This document shows, in pieces, positions 55,093-63,534 of a DNA stretch of 64,000 bases (positions are counted from its first letter, which is position 1; each line of letters opens with the position of its first letter). Origin of the DNA: Streptomyces sp. NRRL F-5123. Lineage in GTDB: Bacteria; Actinomycetota; Actinomycetes; Streptomycetales; Streptomycetaceae. The stretch is taken from the NCBI RefSeq assembly GCF_000721495.1, contig NZ_JOHY01000037.1:62001-126000 (forward strand). The letters run 5' to 3'. The position numbers and the translations under genes were made by a program. The notes under the pieces are model-generated. The model was not told where the DNA came from and did not search any database. It saw only the letters and a program-made list of their open reading frames with translations.

Positions 55093-57807
55093 TCAGTGGG
55101 CCGCCGACTCCCAGTCGGGCCCGGCGCCCACCGACACGTCCAGCGGCGCGCGCAGCGGATACGCCCCGGCCATCTCGCGGCGCACCAACTCCTCGACCGC
55201 GGCCCGCTCGCCGGGGGCGACCTCGAGCACGATCTCGTCGTGCACCTGGAGCAGCATGCGGGACGCCAGCTGCTCCTTGGTGAGCGCCTCGTCGACCCGC
55301 AGCATCGCGAGCTTGACGATGTCCGCGGCCGAGCCCTGGATCGGCGCGTTGAGCGCCATGCGCTCGGCCATCTCGCGGCGCTGCCGGTTGTCACTGTTGA
55401 GGTCGGGCAGGTACCGGCGGCGGCCGAGCAGCGTCTCGGTGTAGCCGGTGACGCGGGCCTCCTCGACGACGCGGTGCAGGTAGTCGCGCACCCCGCCGAA
55501 GCGCTCGAAGTACGTCTCCATGAGCGCGCGCGCCTCGGCGGCCTCGATGCCGAGCTGCTGCGACAGGCCGAAGGCCGACAGCCCGTACGCCAGGCCGTAG
55601 GACATGGCCTTGATCTTGCGGCGCATCTCCGCGTCGACCGCGTCCCGCCCGACGCCGAAGACCTGGGAGCCGACGGTGGTGTGCAGGTCCTCGCCGGAGG
55701 TGAAGGCGGCGATGAGGCCTTCGTCCTCGGACAGGTGGGCCATGACGCGCAGCTCGATCTGGCTGTAGTCCGCGGTCAGCAGCGACTCGTAGCCCGCGCC
55801 GACGACGAAGCCGCGGCGGATGGCCCGGCCCTCGTCGGTGCGGACCGGCACGTTCTGCAGGTTGGGGTCGGTGGACGACAGCCGGCCGGTGGCGGCGACG
55901 ATCTGGCTGAAGGTGGTGTGGATCCGCCCGTCAGGGGCGACCGTCTTGACCAGGCCCTCCACGGTGACGCGCAGCTTGGCCTGCTCGCGGTGCCTCAGCA
56001 TGATGACCGGCAGCTCGTGCTCGGTCTGCGCGGCGAGCCAGGCCAGCGCGTCGGCGTCCGTGGTGTAGCCCGTCTTGGTCTTCTTGGTCTTGGGCAGGCC
56101 CAGCTCTCCGAACAGCACCTCCTGGAGCTGCTTGGGCGAGCCGAGGTTGAACTCGTGGCCCACCGAGGCGTGCGCCTCGCCCACCGCGTGCTGGACGGCG
56201 GCGGCGAACTGCTGCTCCAGTCCCTCCAGATGGGCCCGGTCGGCGGCGATGCCGGTCCGCTCCATCTTCGCCAGCAGCGCGGACGTCGGCAGCTCCAGGT
56301 CGTGCAGCAGCTCGGCGGCGCCGACCTCGGGCAGCCGCGCGCCGAAGACCTCGCCGAGGTCGAGCACCGTGCGGGCCTGCACCATCAGGGCGCCGGCTGC
56401 GGCCGCGCCCTCCTCGTCGCCCTCTTCACCGAAGGCGAGCTGGCCGCTGCCGCTGTCGACCGGGGCCAGCTCGCGGCCCAGATACTCCACCGACAGCACG
56501 TCGAGCGCGAAGGAGCGGCGGCCCGGCTTGATCAGGTAGGCGGCGAGCGCGGTGTCCATCGACACCCCCTCGACCGTCCAGCCGTGCTCGGCGAAGACCC
56601 GGGCGGTGTTCTTGGCGTTGTGCAGCACCTTGGGGCGGCCGGGGTCGGCGAGCCAGCCGGCGAAGGCCCGCTCGTCGGCCTCGTCGAGCTGCGCGGGGTC
56701 GAACCACGCGGCATCCTCCGCGGTGGCGAGCGCGATCTGGGTGACGCTGCCGGCGCCCAGCGCCCAGGTGTCGACGGTGGCGAGGCCGACCGGCACCCCG
56801 CCGTGCCCGGCGAGCCAGTCCGGCAGGTCACCGGCGGCCAGCACCGTGCCCTCGACGGCGACGCCCTCGGCGACCTCCGCCTCCTCCTCCGCCTCGCCGG
56901 GGTCGGCGGCGAAGAGCCGGTCGCGGAAGTTGGCGTGGCGGAACTCCAGCACGTCCAGCACGCCGGTGACCGCGGCGCGGTCGTACGGCACGCGCTCCAG
57001 GCCCTCGGGGCCGACGGGCAGCGCGACGTCCTTGACCATCTCGGTCAGCCGACGGTTGAGCTTGACGGCGTCCAGGTGCTCCCGCAGCGCCTCGCCGGCC
57101 TTGCCCTTGACCTCGTCCACCCGCTCGACCAGCGCCTCGAACGAGCCGAACTCGTTGATCCACTTCGTCGCCGTCTTCGGCCCCACGCCGGGGATGCCGG
57201 GCAGGTTGTCGGACGGGTCGCCGCGCAGCGCCGCGAAGTCCGGGTACTGCCGCGGGGTCAGGCCGTACTTCTCCTCGACCTTCGCCGGGGTGTACCGCGT
57301 CAGCTCGGACACGCCCTTGGTCGGGTAGAGCACGGTGACGTGGTCGCTGACCAGCTGGAAGGAATCCCGGTCGCCGGTGACGATGAGCACGTCGTAGCCG
57401 AGCTCCTCGGCCTGGGTGGCGAGGGTGGCGATGACGTCGTCCGCCTCGAATCCCTCGACGGCGAAGCGCTTCACCCCCATCGAGTCCAGCAGCTCGCCGA
57501 TCAGCTCGACCTGGCTGCGGAACTCGTCGGGCGTCTTGGTGCGCGTCGCCTTGTACTCCGGATACTCGTCGAAGCGCCAGGTCTTGCGGGAGACGTCGAA
57601 GGCGACCGCCAGATGCGTCGGCTGCTCGTCACGCAGCGTGTTCGACAGCATGGACGTGAAGCCGTAGATCGCGTTCGTCGGCTGCCCCGTGGCGGTGCTG
57701 AAATTCTCCACGGGCAGCGCGTAGAACGCCCGGTACGCCAGCGAATGCCCGTCCAGCAGCATCAGGCGGGGGCGGTCGGTCGTCGTCTTCGATGCTTTCG
57801 TTGCCAC
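55093..57807 (-). CDS. polA: DNA polymerase I
   Basis: 904 residues. Domains: 5'-3' nuclease (about 12-310; LMLLDGHSLAYRAFYALP, GFEADDVIATLA, IVTGDRDSFQLV), a proofreading-like domain (about 330-520) in which the expected exo I DxE is VDTW, so 3'-5' activity is probably absent as in other actinomycete Pol I, and the polymerase domain (about 540-904) with motif A LTADYSQIELRVMAHLS, motif B RRKIKAMSYGLAYG and motif C LLQVHDEIVLEV. It fills repair gaps (with UvrABC in this window) and replaces Okazaki primers. I chose GTG 57807 with GGGAGG about 9 bases upstream; the open frame runs further but out of the family. Confidence 0.97.
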   Translation of the reverse strand: MATKASKTTTDRPRLMLLDGHSLAYRAFYALPVENFSTATGQPTNAIYGFTSMLSNTLRDEQPTHLAVAFDVSRKTWRFDEYPEYKATRTKTPDEFRSQVELIGELLDSMGVKRFAVEGFEADDVIATLATQAEELGYDVLIVTGDRDSFQLVSDHVTVLYPTKGVSELTRYTPAKVEEKYGLTPRQYPDFAALRGDPSDNLPGIPGVGPKTATKWINEFGSFEALVERVDEVKGKAGEALREHLDAVKLNRRLTEMVKDVALPVGPEGLERVPYDRAAVTGVLDVLEFRHANFRDRLFAADPGEAEEEAEVAEGVAVEGTVLAAGDLPDWLAGHGGVPVGLATVDTWALGAGSVTQIALATAEDAAWFDPAQLDEADERAFAGWLADPGRPKVLHNAKNTARVFAEHGWTVEGVSMDTALAAYLIKPGRRSFALDVLSVEYLGRELAPVDSGSGQLAFGEEGDEEGAAAAGALMVQARTVLDLGEVFGARLPEVGAAELLHDLELPTSALLAKMERTGIAADRAHLEGLEQQFAAAVQHAVGEAHASVGHEFNLGSPKQLQEVLFGELGLPKTKKTKTGYTTDADALAWLAAQTEHELPVIMLRHREQAKLRVTVEGLVKTVAPDGRIHTTFSQIVAATGRLSSTDPNLQNVPVRTDEGRAIRRGFVVGAGYESLLTADYSQIELRVMAHLSEDEGLIAAFTSGEDLHTTVGSQVFGVGRDAVDAEMRRKIKAMSYGLAYGLSAFGLSQQLGIEAAEARALMETYFERFGGVRDYLHRVVEEARVTGYTETLLGRRRYLPDLNSDNRQRREMAERMALNAPIQGSAADIVKLAMLRVDEALTKEQLASRMLLQVHDEIVLEVAPGERAAVEELVRREMAGAYPLRAPLDVSVGAGPDWESAAH

Positions 57808-57947
57808 GTGAGCGATCCTCCCACGCGCCACCGACAATCCCGGATTCCAACCGGGTCGGGGCACGCGATCCGCGCCGCCCGGCATCGCCGACGGAGGTGG
57901 GTTCGCCGGTGGACGGCGAGCCAAGGGGCGCGCCCGTATCGCAACGA

Positions 57948-57984
57948 TGGGGGCACCCGCCCAGGCGAAGCTCCGGGGCGAGCG
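57948..57984 (-). repeat. Dispersed intergenic repeat, copy 3
   Basis: Plus strand GGGGGCACCCGCCCAGGCGA then AGCTCCGGGGCG, an inverted relative of copy 1. It lies in the 306-bp divergent gap between polA and the oxidoreductase gene (57808-58113), where I see no gene or clear promoter. Confidence 0.65.
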
Positions 57985-58113
57985 GAGGTTCCGGGGAACG
58001 AGGGACCGAGCACGGTCGACCTCCCCCCGGACTCCGTCCGGCTCCGCCCCCAAACCGCATACAAGCGCCCGGAGGCGGAGCCGGCGGCAACAAACGGTGG
58101 GAGGATCGTCGCT

Positions 58114-60417
58114 ATGGCGAAGAAGGCTCCCGAGGGTGATCCCGTCCAGGACGCGCCGCACGTCAGCGCGCCGAAGAAGGCTGCCGCCGGGTTGCCGGCG
58201 GTCGGGCACACGATGAAGGTGGCCGGGGCGCAGATGGGCGCCCGGCGGGCGACGCTCACGCTGCTCAAGGTCAACCAGAAGGACGGTTTCGACTGCCCCG
58301 GGTGCGCGTGGCCGGAGCCGGACCACCGGCACACCTTCGAGTTCTGCGAGAACGGCGCCAAGGCCGTCGCCGAGGAGGCGACACTGCGCCGCGTCACGCC
58401 CGACTTCTTCGCCGCGCACCCGGTCGCCGACCTCGCCCGGCGCAGCGGCTACTGGCTCGGGCAGCAGGGCCGCATCACCCAGCCGATGTACCTGGCGGAG
58501 GGCGCCGAGCACTACGAGGCCGTGCCGTGGGAGCGGGCCTTCGAGCTGGTCGCCGAGGAACTGCACGCGCTCGGCTCACCGGACGAGGCCGTCTTCTACA
58601 CCTCCGGCCGCACCAGCAACGAGGCCGCCTTCCTCTTCCAGCTCTTCGCCCGCGAGTTCGGCACCAACAACCTGCCGGACTGCTCCAACATGTGCCACGA
58701 GTCGTCCGGCTCGGCCCTGACCGAGACCCTCGGCGTCGGCAAGGGCAGTGTGCTGCTCGACGACCTGCACCGCGCCGAGCTGATCGTCGTGGCAGGCCAG
58801 AACCCGGGCACGAACCACCCGCGGATGCTGTCGGCCCTGGAGAAGGCCAAGCGCGGCGGCGCGAAGGTCGTCACCGTCAACCCGCTGCCCGAGGCGGGCA
58901 TGGAGCGCTTCCGCAACCCGCAGACCGCGGGGGGCCTCGCGGGACCGGGCACCAAGCTCACCGACCTCTTCCTGCCCGTGCGGCTGGGCGGCGACCAGGC
59001 GCTCTTCCGGGCGCTGGGCCGGCTGCTGATCGAGGCGGGCGCGCTGGACCGCGCCTTCATCGCCGAGCACACCCACGGCTTCGCCGACTACGAGGCCGCG
59101 GCCCGCGCCGCGGACTGGGCGGAGGTGGAGCGAGCCACCGGCCTGGAGCGGGCCGAGATCGAGAAGCTCCACGCCATGGTGCTGGACGCGAAAAGCGTCG
59201 TGGTGTGCTGGGCGATGGGCCTGACCCAGCACAAGCACGCGGTGCCGACGATCCGCGAGGTCGTCAACTTCCTGCTGCTGCGCGGCAACGTGGGCCGCCC
59301 GGGCGCCGGGGTCTGCCCGGTGCGCGGACACAGCAACGTGCAGGGCGACCGCACGATGGGCATCTTCGAGCGGCCCACCGCGGCCTTCCTGGACGCCCTG
59401 CAGAAGGAGTTCGGCTTCGAGCCGCCGCGCGAGCACGGCCTGGACGTGGTGCGGGCGATCCGCGCGCTGCGCGACGGGCAGGCGAAGGTCTTCTTCGCGA
59501 TGGGCGGCAACTTCGTCGCGGCCTCCCCCGACACCGACGTCACGGAGGCGGCGATGCGCCGCGCCCGGCTGACCGTGCACGTCTCGACGAAACTCAACCG
59601 CTCGCACGCGGTGACCGGCGCCCGCGCGCTGATCCTGCCGACGCTCGGCCGCACCGAGAAGGACGTGCAGGCCGCCGGCCCGCAGTTCGTCAGCGTCGAG
59701 GACTCGATGGGCATGGTGCACGCCTCACGCGGCGGGCTGGCGCCGGCCTCGCCGCAGCTGCTGTCGGAGCCGGCGATCGTCTCCCGGCTGGCCCGCGCGG
59801 TGTTCGGCGACCGCAGCGGGGTGCCGTGGGCGGAGTTCGAGAGCGACTACGACCTGATCCGCGACCGCATCGCCCGCGTGGTGCCGGGCTTCGACGACTT
59901 CAACGCCAAGGTGCGCCGCCCCGGCGGCTTCACGCTGCCGCACGGCCCGCGCGACACGCGCACCTTCCCCACCGCGACCGGCAAGGCCAACTTCACGGCC
60001 GCGCCGCTGGAGTACCCCACCGTGCCCGAGGGCCGACTGCTGCTGCAGACGCTGCGCTCGCACGACCAGTACAACACCACGATCTACGGCCTCGACGACC
60101 GCTACCGCGGGATCAAGGGCGGCCGCCGGGTGGTGCTGGTGCACGCCGACGACGCGGCGGCCGCAGGCCTGCGCGACGGGGATTACGCCGACCTGGTCAG
60201 CGAGTGGCGGGACGGCTCGGAGCGGCGCGCGGACGGCTTCCGGGTCGTCCACTACCCGACACCGCGCGGATGCACCGCCGCGTACTACCCGGAGACCAAC
60301 GTGCTGATCCCGCTGGACCACACGGCCGAGACCAGCAACACGCCCGCCGCCAAGTCCGTCGTCATCCGGCTGGAGAGGTCCCGCGAGGGTGCCCCGGCCG
60401 ACCCGGCGCGCCCGTGA
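58114..60417 (+). CDS. FdhF/YdeP family molybdopterin oxidoreductase
   Basis: 767 residues of the DMSO-reductase superfamily. An N-terminal cysteine block (FDCPGCAWPEPDHRHTFEFC) is followed by the Mo-bisMGD catalytic domain: YTSGRTSNEAAFLFQLFAR, the probable Mo-ligand cysteine in CSNMCHESSGSALTE, VVAGQNPGTNHPRML, and the MGD-binding RGHSNVQGDRTMG and FPTATGKANF regions. The YdeP-type proteins are formate dehydrogenase-like, but the substrate is not proven. No Tat signal, so cytoplasmic. ATG 58114 has GGGAGG ten bases upstream. It is divergent from polA. Confidence 0.9.
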   Translation: MAKKAPEGDPVQDAPHVSAPKKAAAGLPAVGHTMKVAGAQMGARRATLTLLKVNQKDGFDCPGCAWPEPDHRHTFEFCENGAKAVAEEATLRRVTPDFFAAHPVADLARRSGYWLGQQGRITQPMYLAEGAEHYEAVPWERAFELVAEELHALGSPDEAVFYTSGRTSNEAAFLFQLFAREFGTNNLPDCSNMCHESSGSALTETLGVGKGSVLLDDLHRAELIVVAGQNPGTNHPRMLSALEKAKRGGAKVVTVNPLPEAGMERFRNPQTAGGLAGPGTKLTDLFLPVRLGGDQALFRALGRLLIEAGALDRAFIAEHTHGFADYEAAARAADWAEVERATGLERAEIEKLHAMVLDAKSVVVCWAMGLTQHKHAVPTIREVVNFLLLRGNVGRPGAGVCPVRGHSNVQGDRTMGIFERPTAAFLDALQKEFGFEPPREHGLDVVRAIRALRDGQAKVFFAMGGNFVAASPDTDVTEAAMRRARLTVHVSTKLNRSHAVTGARALILPTLGRTEKDVQAAGPQFVSVEDSMGMVHASRGGLAPASPQLLSEPAIVSRLARAVFGDRSGVPWAEFESDYDLIRDRIARVVPGFDDFNAKVRRPGGFTLPHGPRDTRTFPTATGKANFTAAPLEYPTVPEGRLLLQTLRSHDQYNTTIYGLDDRYRGIKGGRRVVLVHADDAAAAGLRDGDYADLVSEWRDGSERRADGFRVVHYPTPRGCTAAYYPETNVLIPLDHTAETSNTPAAKSVVIRLERSREGAPADPARP

Positions 60418-60510
60418 CCGCGCCTGTGCGGTAGAAAGCGAGGGATAAGGACAAGGCTGTCCGGTACACCCACCACGACAGCGACGTAGAGGCCGATCGG
60501 AGCCGAGCGC

Positions 60511-60984
60511 ATGGGCGAGCAGACCGTCACCCGTTTCCCGCAGGAGATCCTGGAGCAGTACGCCGGGCTCGGCATCGACCTGCAGGCGCTCTTCTCAGCC
60601 GGCCACCTGGGCGTGCGGATGAACATCCGCATCCTGGAGGCGTCGCCGGAGCAGGTGGTCGGCACGATGCCGGTGGAGGGCAACACCCAGCCGTACGGAC
60701 TGCTGCACGGCGGCGCCTCGGCGGTGCTGGCGGAAACGCTGGGCTCGGTCGGCGCGATGCTGCACGGCGGACCCAGCAAGATCGCGGTCGGTGTCGACCT
60801 CAACGCGACGCACCACCGCGGTATGCGCCAGGGCCAGGTCACGGGCACCGCGACGCCGGTGCACCGCGGCCGCTCCTCGGCCACCTACGAGATCGTGATC
60901 ACCGACGACGACTCCGGCAAGCGCGTCTGCACCGCCCGGCTGACCTGCATGCTGCGCCCAGCCGCCCCCGCGGCGACGGCGTGA
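60511..60984 (+). CDS. PaaI-type hotdog-fold thioesterase
   Basis: 157 residues with the hotdog helix and loop PYGLLHGGASAVLAETLGS, whose HGG and Glu are the family's catalytic features, and GVDLNATHHRGMRQGQVTG. Members hydrolyse phenylacetyl- or other acyl-CoA thioesters; relatives called YbdB/MenI act in menaquinone and siderophore routes. Cytoplasmic homotetramer by analogy. It lies 93 bp after the molybdopterin gene on the same strand. Confidence 0.88.
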   Translation: MGEQTVTRFPQEILEQYAGLGIDLQALFSAGHLGVRMNIRILEASPEQVVGTMPVEGNTQPYGLLHGGASAVLAETLGSVGAMLHGGPSKIAVGVDLNATHHRGMRQGQVTGTATPVHRGRSSATYEIVITDDDSGKRVCTARLTCMLRPAAPAATA

Positions 60985-60991
60985 CCCCGTC

Positions 60992-61741
60992 TCAGTACTT
61001 GGCCCCGACGTGCAGATCCATGAGCTCCACGGAGGCCCGGCGGGCGACAGAGACGCTGTACGGCCGCTTGCCGCCTCCGGCTACCCTCCATTCCACGCCG
61101 ACCAAGTCGAGGGTTTCGCAGAAGAGCGCACGTATGCCGTCGGAGACGTTGGTGAAGAAATACCGCGGGTACTCGTAGCGCTTCGGTTCGCCTCCAACCA
61201 GCCTTGTCGTCCAGTTGGTGATGCGGCATCCGTCGGAGTGCACCAAACCGCGGACGAACTCCCACGGGTACGTGTCGACGATCGTCTGCTGCCACGGTTC
61301 AAGCGCGATGTGACGCTCGTGCTTGCGACCGGGGCCATGCTGGGGAAAGACCGTCGGCCATTGCTTGCTGCATGCCGTGACCTGGACGCAGCCCTGCTGT
61401 CGCACACGGCAGACGGAGCCGCCCGGCCGGACGGCACGGATGGCGTGCTCGCAAGCATCGATGAGGCCGGGCCATGAGTTGGAACAGGCGATCCGCAGGG
61501 CGTAGACGCCGCGGCCGTTTCGGCTGAGGCAGCCGTCGCCCAGGTAGAGCCCGAGTAGGTACGGGTAGGCCGGGCCGTCGGTGCACAGCGGGGTGCGGCC
61601 GGTGCCGGACATTCCCGGCCCGTGGGTGGCCCAGCCGCGGATGGCCGCACGCGATATGCCGGTGCTACGACTGGTGGCGTTGAGGCTGTGGCCTTCGGCA
61701 AGCAGGGCAAGGGCCCGACAACGGGTCGCGAGGTCGTACAT
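60992..61741 (-). CDS. HTH protein with LAGLIDADG homing-endonuclease-like domain
   Basis: 249 residues. Residues 1-45 form a helix-turn-helix like those of transposases and integrases (RALALLAEGHSLNATSRSTG, ISRAAIRGWATHG). The rest has two LAGLIDADG-like segments, YLLGLYLGDGCLSRN (about 82-96) and FVRGLVHSDGCRITNW (about 175-190), each with the acidic residue placed for catalysis. I know the same architecture from other streptomycetes but not its function; a homing endonuclease or a domesticated regulator (compare WhiA) are both possible. ATG 61741 has a poor ribosome site. It stands 108 bp downstream of the tRNA gene on the same strand and converges with the thioesterase gene, 7 bp away. 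Confidence 0.78.
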   Translation of the reverse strand: MYDLATRCRALALLAEGHSLNATSRSTGISRAAIRGWATHGPGMSGTGRTPLCTDGPAYPYLLGLYLGDGCLSRNGRGVYALRIACSNSWPGLIDACEHAIRAVRPGGSVCRVRQQGCVQVTACSKQWPTVFPQHGPGRKHERHIALEPWQQTIVDTYPWEFVRGLVHSDGCRITNWTTRLVGGEPKRYEYPRYFFTNVSDGIRALFCETLDLVGVEWRVAGGGKRPYSVSVARRASVELMDLHVGAKY

Positions 61742-61848
61742 ACGACCGAGAATGCACGACGAAGGTCGACCGGCAGACGCGACCGAACGAAAGTTCACCC
61801 TGTTCAGTGACCTTGCCAAAGGCACCTTTACCTGGGTGTGGGAAGTTG

Positions 61849-61924
61849 TGGTACCCCGGGTGGGATTCGAACCCACGCTGGATGCTGTTTGAGAGCACTG
61901 CCTCTACCGCTGGGCTACCGGGGC
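61849..61924 (-). tRNA. tRNA with CAA anticodon (Leu UUG by decoding) but class I shape
   Basis: Cloverleaf by hand: acceptor GCCCCGG with CCGGGGT (G1-U72 wobble), D arm around GCCCAGCGGTAGAGGC, anticodon stem GTGCT/AGCAT with loop CTCAAAC, five-base variable loop CCAGC, T arm GTGGG-TTCGAAT-CCCAC, discriminator A and an encoded CCA. The anticodon is CAA, which reads UUG (Leu), yet bacterial tRNA-Leu is class II with a long variable arm, absent here. The mature body is 73 bases plus CCA. It lies between pdtaR (divergent) and the HTH/LAGLIDADG gene (downstream, same strand). Confidence 0.85.
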
Positions 61925-62024
61925 TCCTTGCGAAACGCGGGGCCTACGGCGGTCCTGCGTGGTCCTACCTTAGCGGAGCTGGGTAGGCTCTAGTAGCAGC
62001 ACCCCGCCTGAACCGAGGAGCACC

Positions 62025-62702
62025 GTGAGCGCCCCCGACGAGCCCGCCGCGCAGTCCGGCGAGCAGACCGATCCGCCCGCCGACCAGCCGTCCGAGCAGC
62101 CCGCGGCATCGTCGCACGTACCCCCGCAGACCACCCGTGTGGTGATCGCGGAGGACGAGGCGCTGATCCGGCTGGACCTCAAGGAGATGCTGGAGGAGGA
62201 GGGCTACGCGGTCGTCGGCGAGGCCGGCGACGGGGAGGCGGCGATCAAACTCGCCGAGGAACACCGCCCGGACCTGGTGATCCTCGACGTGAAGATGCCG
62301 GTGCTGGACGGGATCTCGGCGGCCGAGCGCATCGCGGGCGAGAAGCTCGCGCCGGTGCTGATGCTCACCGCCTTCTCGCAGCGCGAGCTGGTGGAGCGGG
62401 CGCGGGACGCGGGCGCGATGGCCTACCTGGTCAAGCCGTTCAGCAAGAGCGACCTGGTGCCGGCGATCGAGATGGCGGTCAGCCGCTTCCAGGAGCTGCG
62501 GGCGCTGGAGGACGAGGTCGCCGACCTCTCGCAGCGGCTGGAGACGCGCAAGCTGGTGGACCGCGCGAAGAGCGTGCTGCAGACGAAGTACGGCCTGACG
62601 GAGCCGGCCGCCTTCCGCTGGATCCAGAAGACGTCGATGGACCGCCGGATGTCGATGCAGGCGGTGGCCCAGGCCGTGATCGAGGAGGTCGCGGGCGAGT
62701 AG
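62025..62702 (+). CDS. pdtaR: ANTAR-domain response regulator PdtaR
   Basis: 225 residues. After a Pro/Ser/Gln-rich head (about 35 residues) comes a CheY-like receiver (VVIAEDEALIRLDLKEML, phospho-acceptor Asp in DLVILDVKMP, Thr in LMLTAFS, Lys in YLVKPFSKSD) and a C-terminal ANTAR RNA-binding domain (LVDRAKSVLQTKYGLTEPAAFRWIQ). ANTAR regulators prevent terminator hairpins in mRNA leaders. The partner kinase PdtaS is normally elsewhere. GTG 62025 has GAGGAG upstream. The gene is highly conserved in actinobacteria. Confidence 0.95.
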   Translation: MSAPDEPAAQSGEQTDPPADQPSEQPAASSHVPPQTTRVVIAEDEALIRLDLKEMLEEEGYAVVGEAGDGEAAIKLAEEHRPDLVILDVKMPVLDGISAAERIAGEKLAPVLMLTAFSQRELVERARDAGAMAYLVKPFSKSDLVPAIEMAVSRFQELRALEDEVADLSQRLETRKLVDRAKSVLQTKYGLTEPAAFRWIQKTSMDRRMSMQAVAQAVIEEVAGE

Positions 62703-62712
62703 AGCCGCCGAC

Positions 62713-62760
62713 GACGGTACGTCCGTACGACGGTACGTCCGTACGACGGTACGTCCGTAC
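62713..62760 (+). repeat. Three tandem 16-bp repeats after pdtaR
   Basis: Three perfect copies of GACGGTACGTCCGTAC (62713, 62729, 62745), a partly self-complementary unit, immediately before the shared terminator. Confidence 0.9.
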
Positions 62761-62766
62761 GACGAG

Positions 62767-62798
62767 GGGGCCGCACCCGGCGATCCGGGTGCGGCCCC
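62767..62798. terminator. Bidirectional terminator between pdtaR and livF
   Basis: Perfect 14-bp stem GGGGCCGCACCCGG (62767-62780) with its complement (62785-62798), four-base loop CGAT, between convergent stops. Confidence 0.88.
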
Positions 62799-62817
62799 TT
62801 CCGCGTACGGGCGCGGC

Positions 62818-63534
62818 TCAGTCCTCGCCGAGGTAGGTCTTGCGGACGCCCTCGTCGGTCAGCAGCTCCGCGCCGGTGCCGGAGAGCTTGATGGTGCCGA
62901 CCTCCATGACGTGCGCCTGGTCGGCGAGCGACAGCGCGGCCTGCGCGTTCTGCTCGACGAGCAGGATGGTGGTGCCCTGCTCCTTGAGCTCCTTGATCGT
63001 CGCCATGATCTTCTGCATCATGATCGGCGACAGGCCCATCGACGGTTCGTCCAGCATCAGCAGCTTGGGCCGGCACATCAGCGCCCGGCCCATGGCCAGC
63101 ATCTGCTGCTCACCGCCGGACAGGGTGCCCGCGGCCTGCTTGCGGCGCTCGCCGAGGATCGGGAAGAGCGTGTAGGCGCGCTCCATGTCCTGCGTGATCC
63201 CGGCGGCGTCCTTGCGGAGGTACGCGCCGAGCTGGAGGTTCTGCTCGATGGTCAGGCTGGGGAAGATGTGCCTGCCCTCGGGCGAGTGGGCCAGGCCCAG
63301 CGCCACGATCTTGTGGGCGGGTTCGCGGTGCAGCGGGCGCCCGTCGAAGACGATCTTCCCGCCGACGGGCCGCAGCAGCCCGCTGAGGGTGCGCAGGGTG
63401 GTGGTCTTACCCGCGCCGTTGGTGCCGATGAGGGTGACGACCTGGCCGGCCTCGACGGAGAACGAGATGCCCTTGACGGCCTCGATCTTGCCGTACGCGA
63501 CGCGCAGGTTGTCCACTTCGAGCAGTGCGGTCAT
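62818..63534 (-). CDS. livF: Branched-chain amino acid ABC transporter, ATP-binding protein LivF
   Basis: 238 residues, complete ABC ATPase: Walker A GTNGAGKTTTLRTLSG, Q-loop region LAHSPEGRHIFPSLTIEQNL, signature LSGGEQQMLAMGRAL, Walker B KLLMLDEPSMGLSP and the H-loop ILLVEQN (the usual switch histidine position is Q/N here, as in LivF proteins). With LivG it powers import of Leu/Ile/Val or related substrates. ATG 63534 overlaps the livG stop (ATGA). Membrane subunits LivH/LivM and the binding protein should lie beyond the right edge. Confidence 0.94.
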   Translation of the reverse strand: MTALLEVDNLRVAYGKIEAVKGISFSVEAGQVVTLIGTNGAGKTTTLRTLSGLLRPVGGKIVFDGRPLHREPAHKIVALGLAHSPEGRHIFPSLTIEQNLQLGAYLRKDAAGITQDMERAYTLFPILGERRKQAAGTLSGGEQQMLAMGRALMCRPKLLMLDEPSMGLSPIMMQKIMATIKELKEQGTTILLVEQNAQAALSLADQAHVMEVGTIKLSGTGAELLTDEGVRKTYLGED

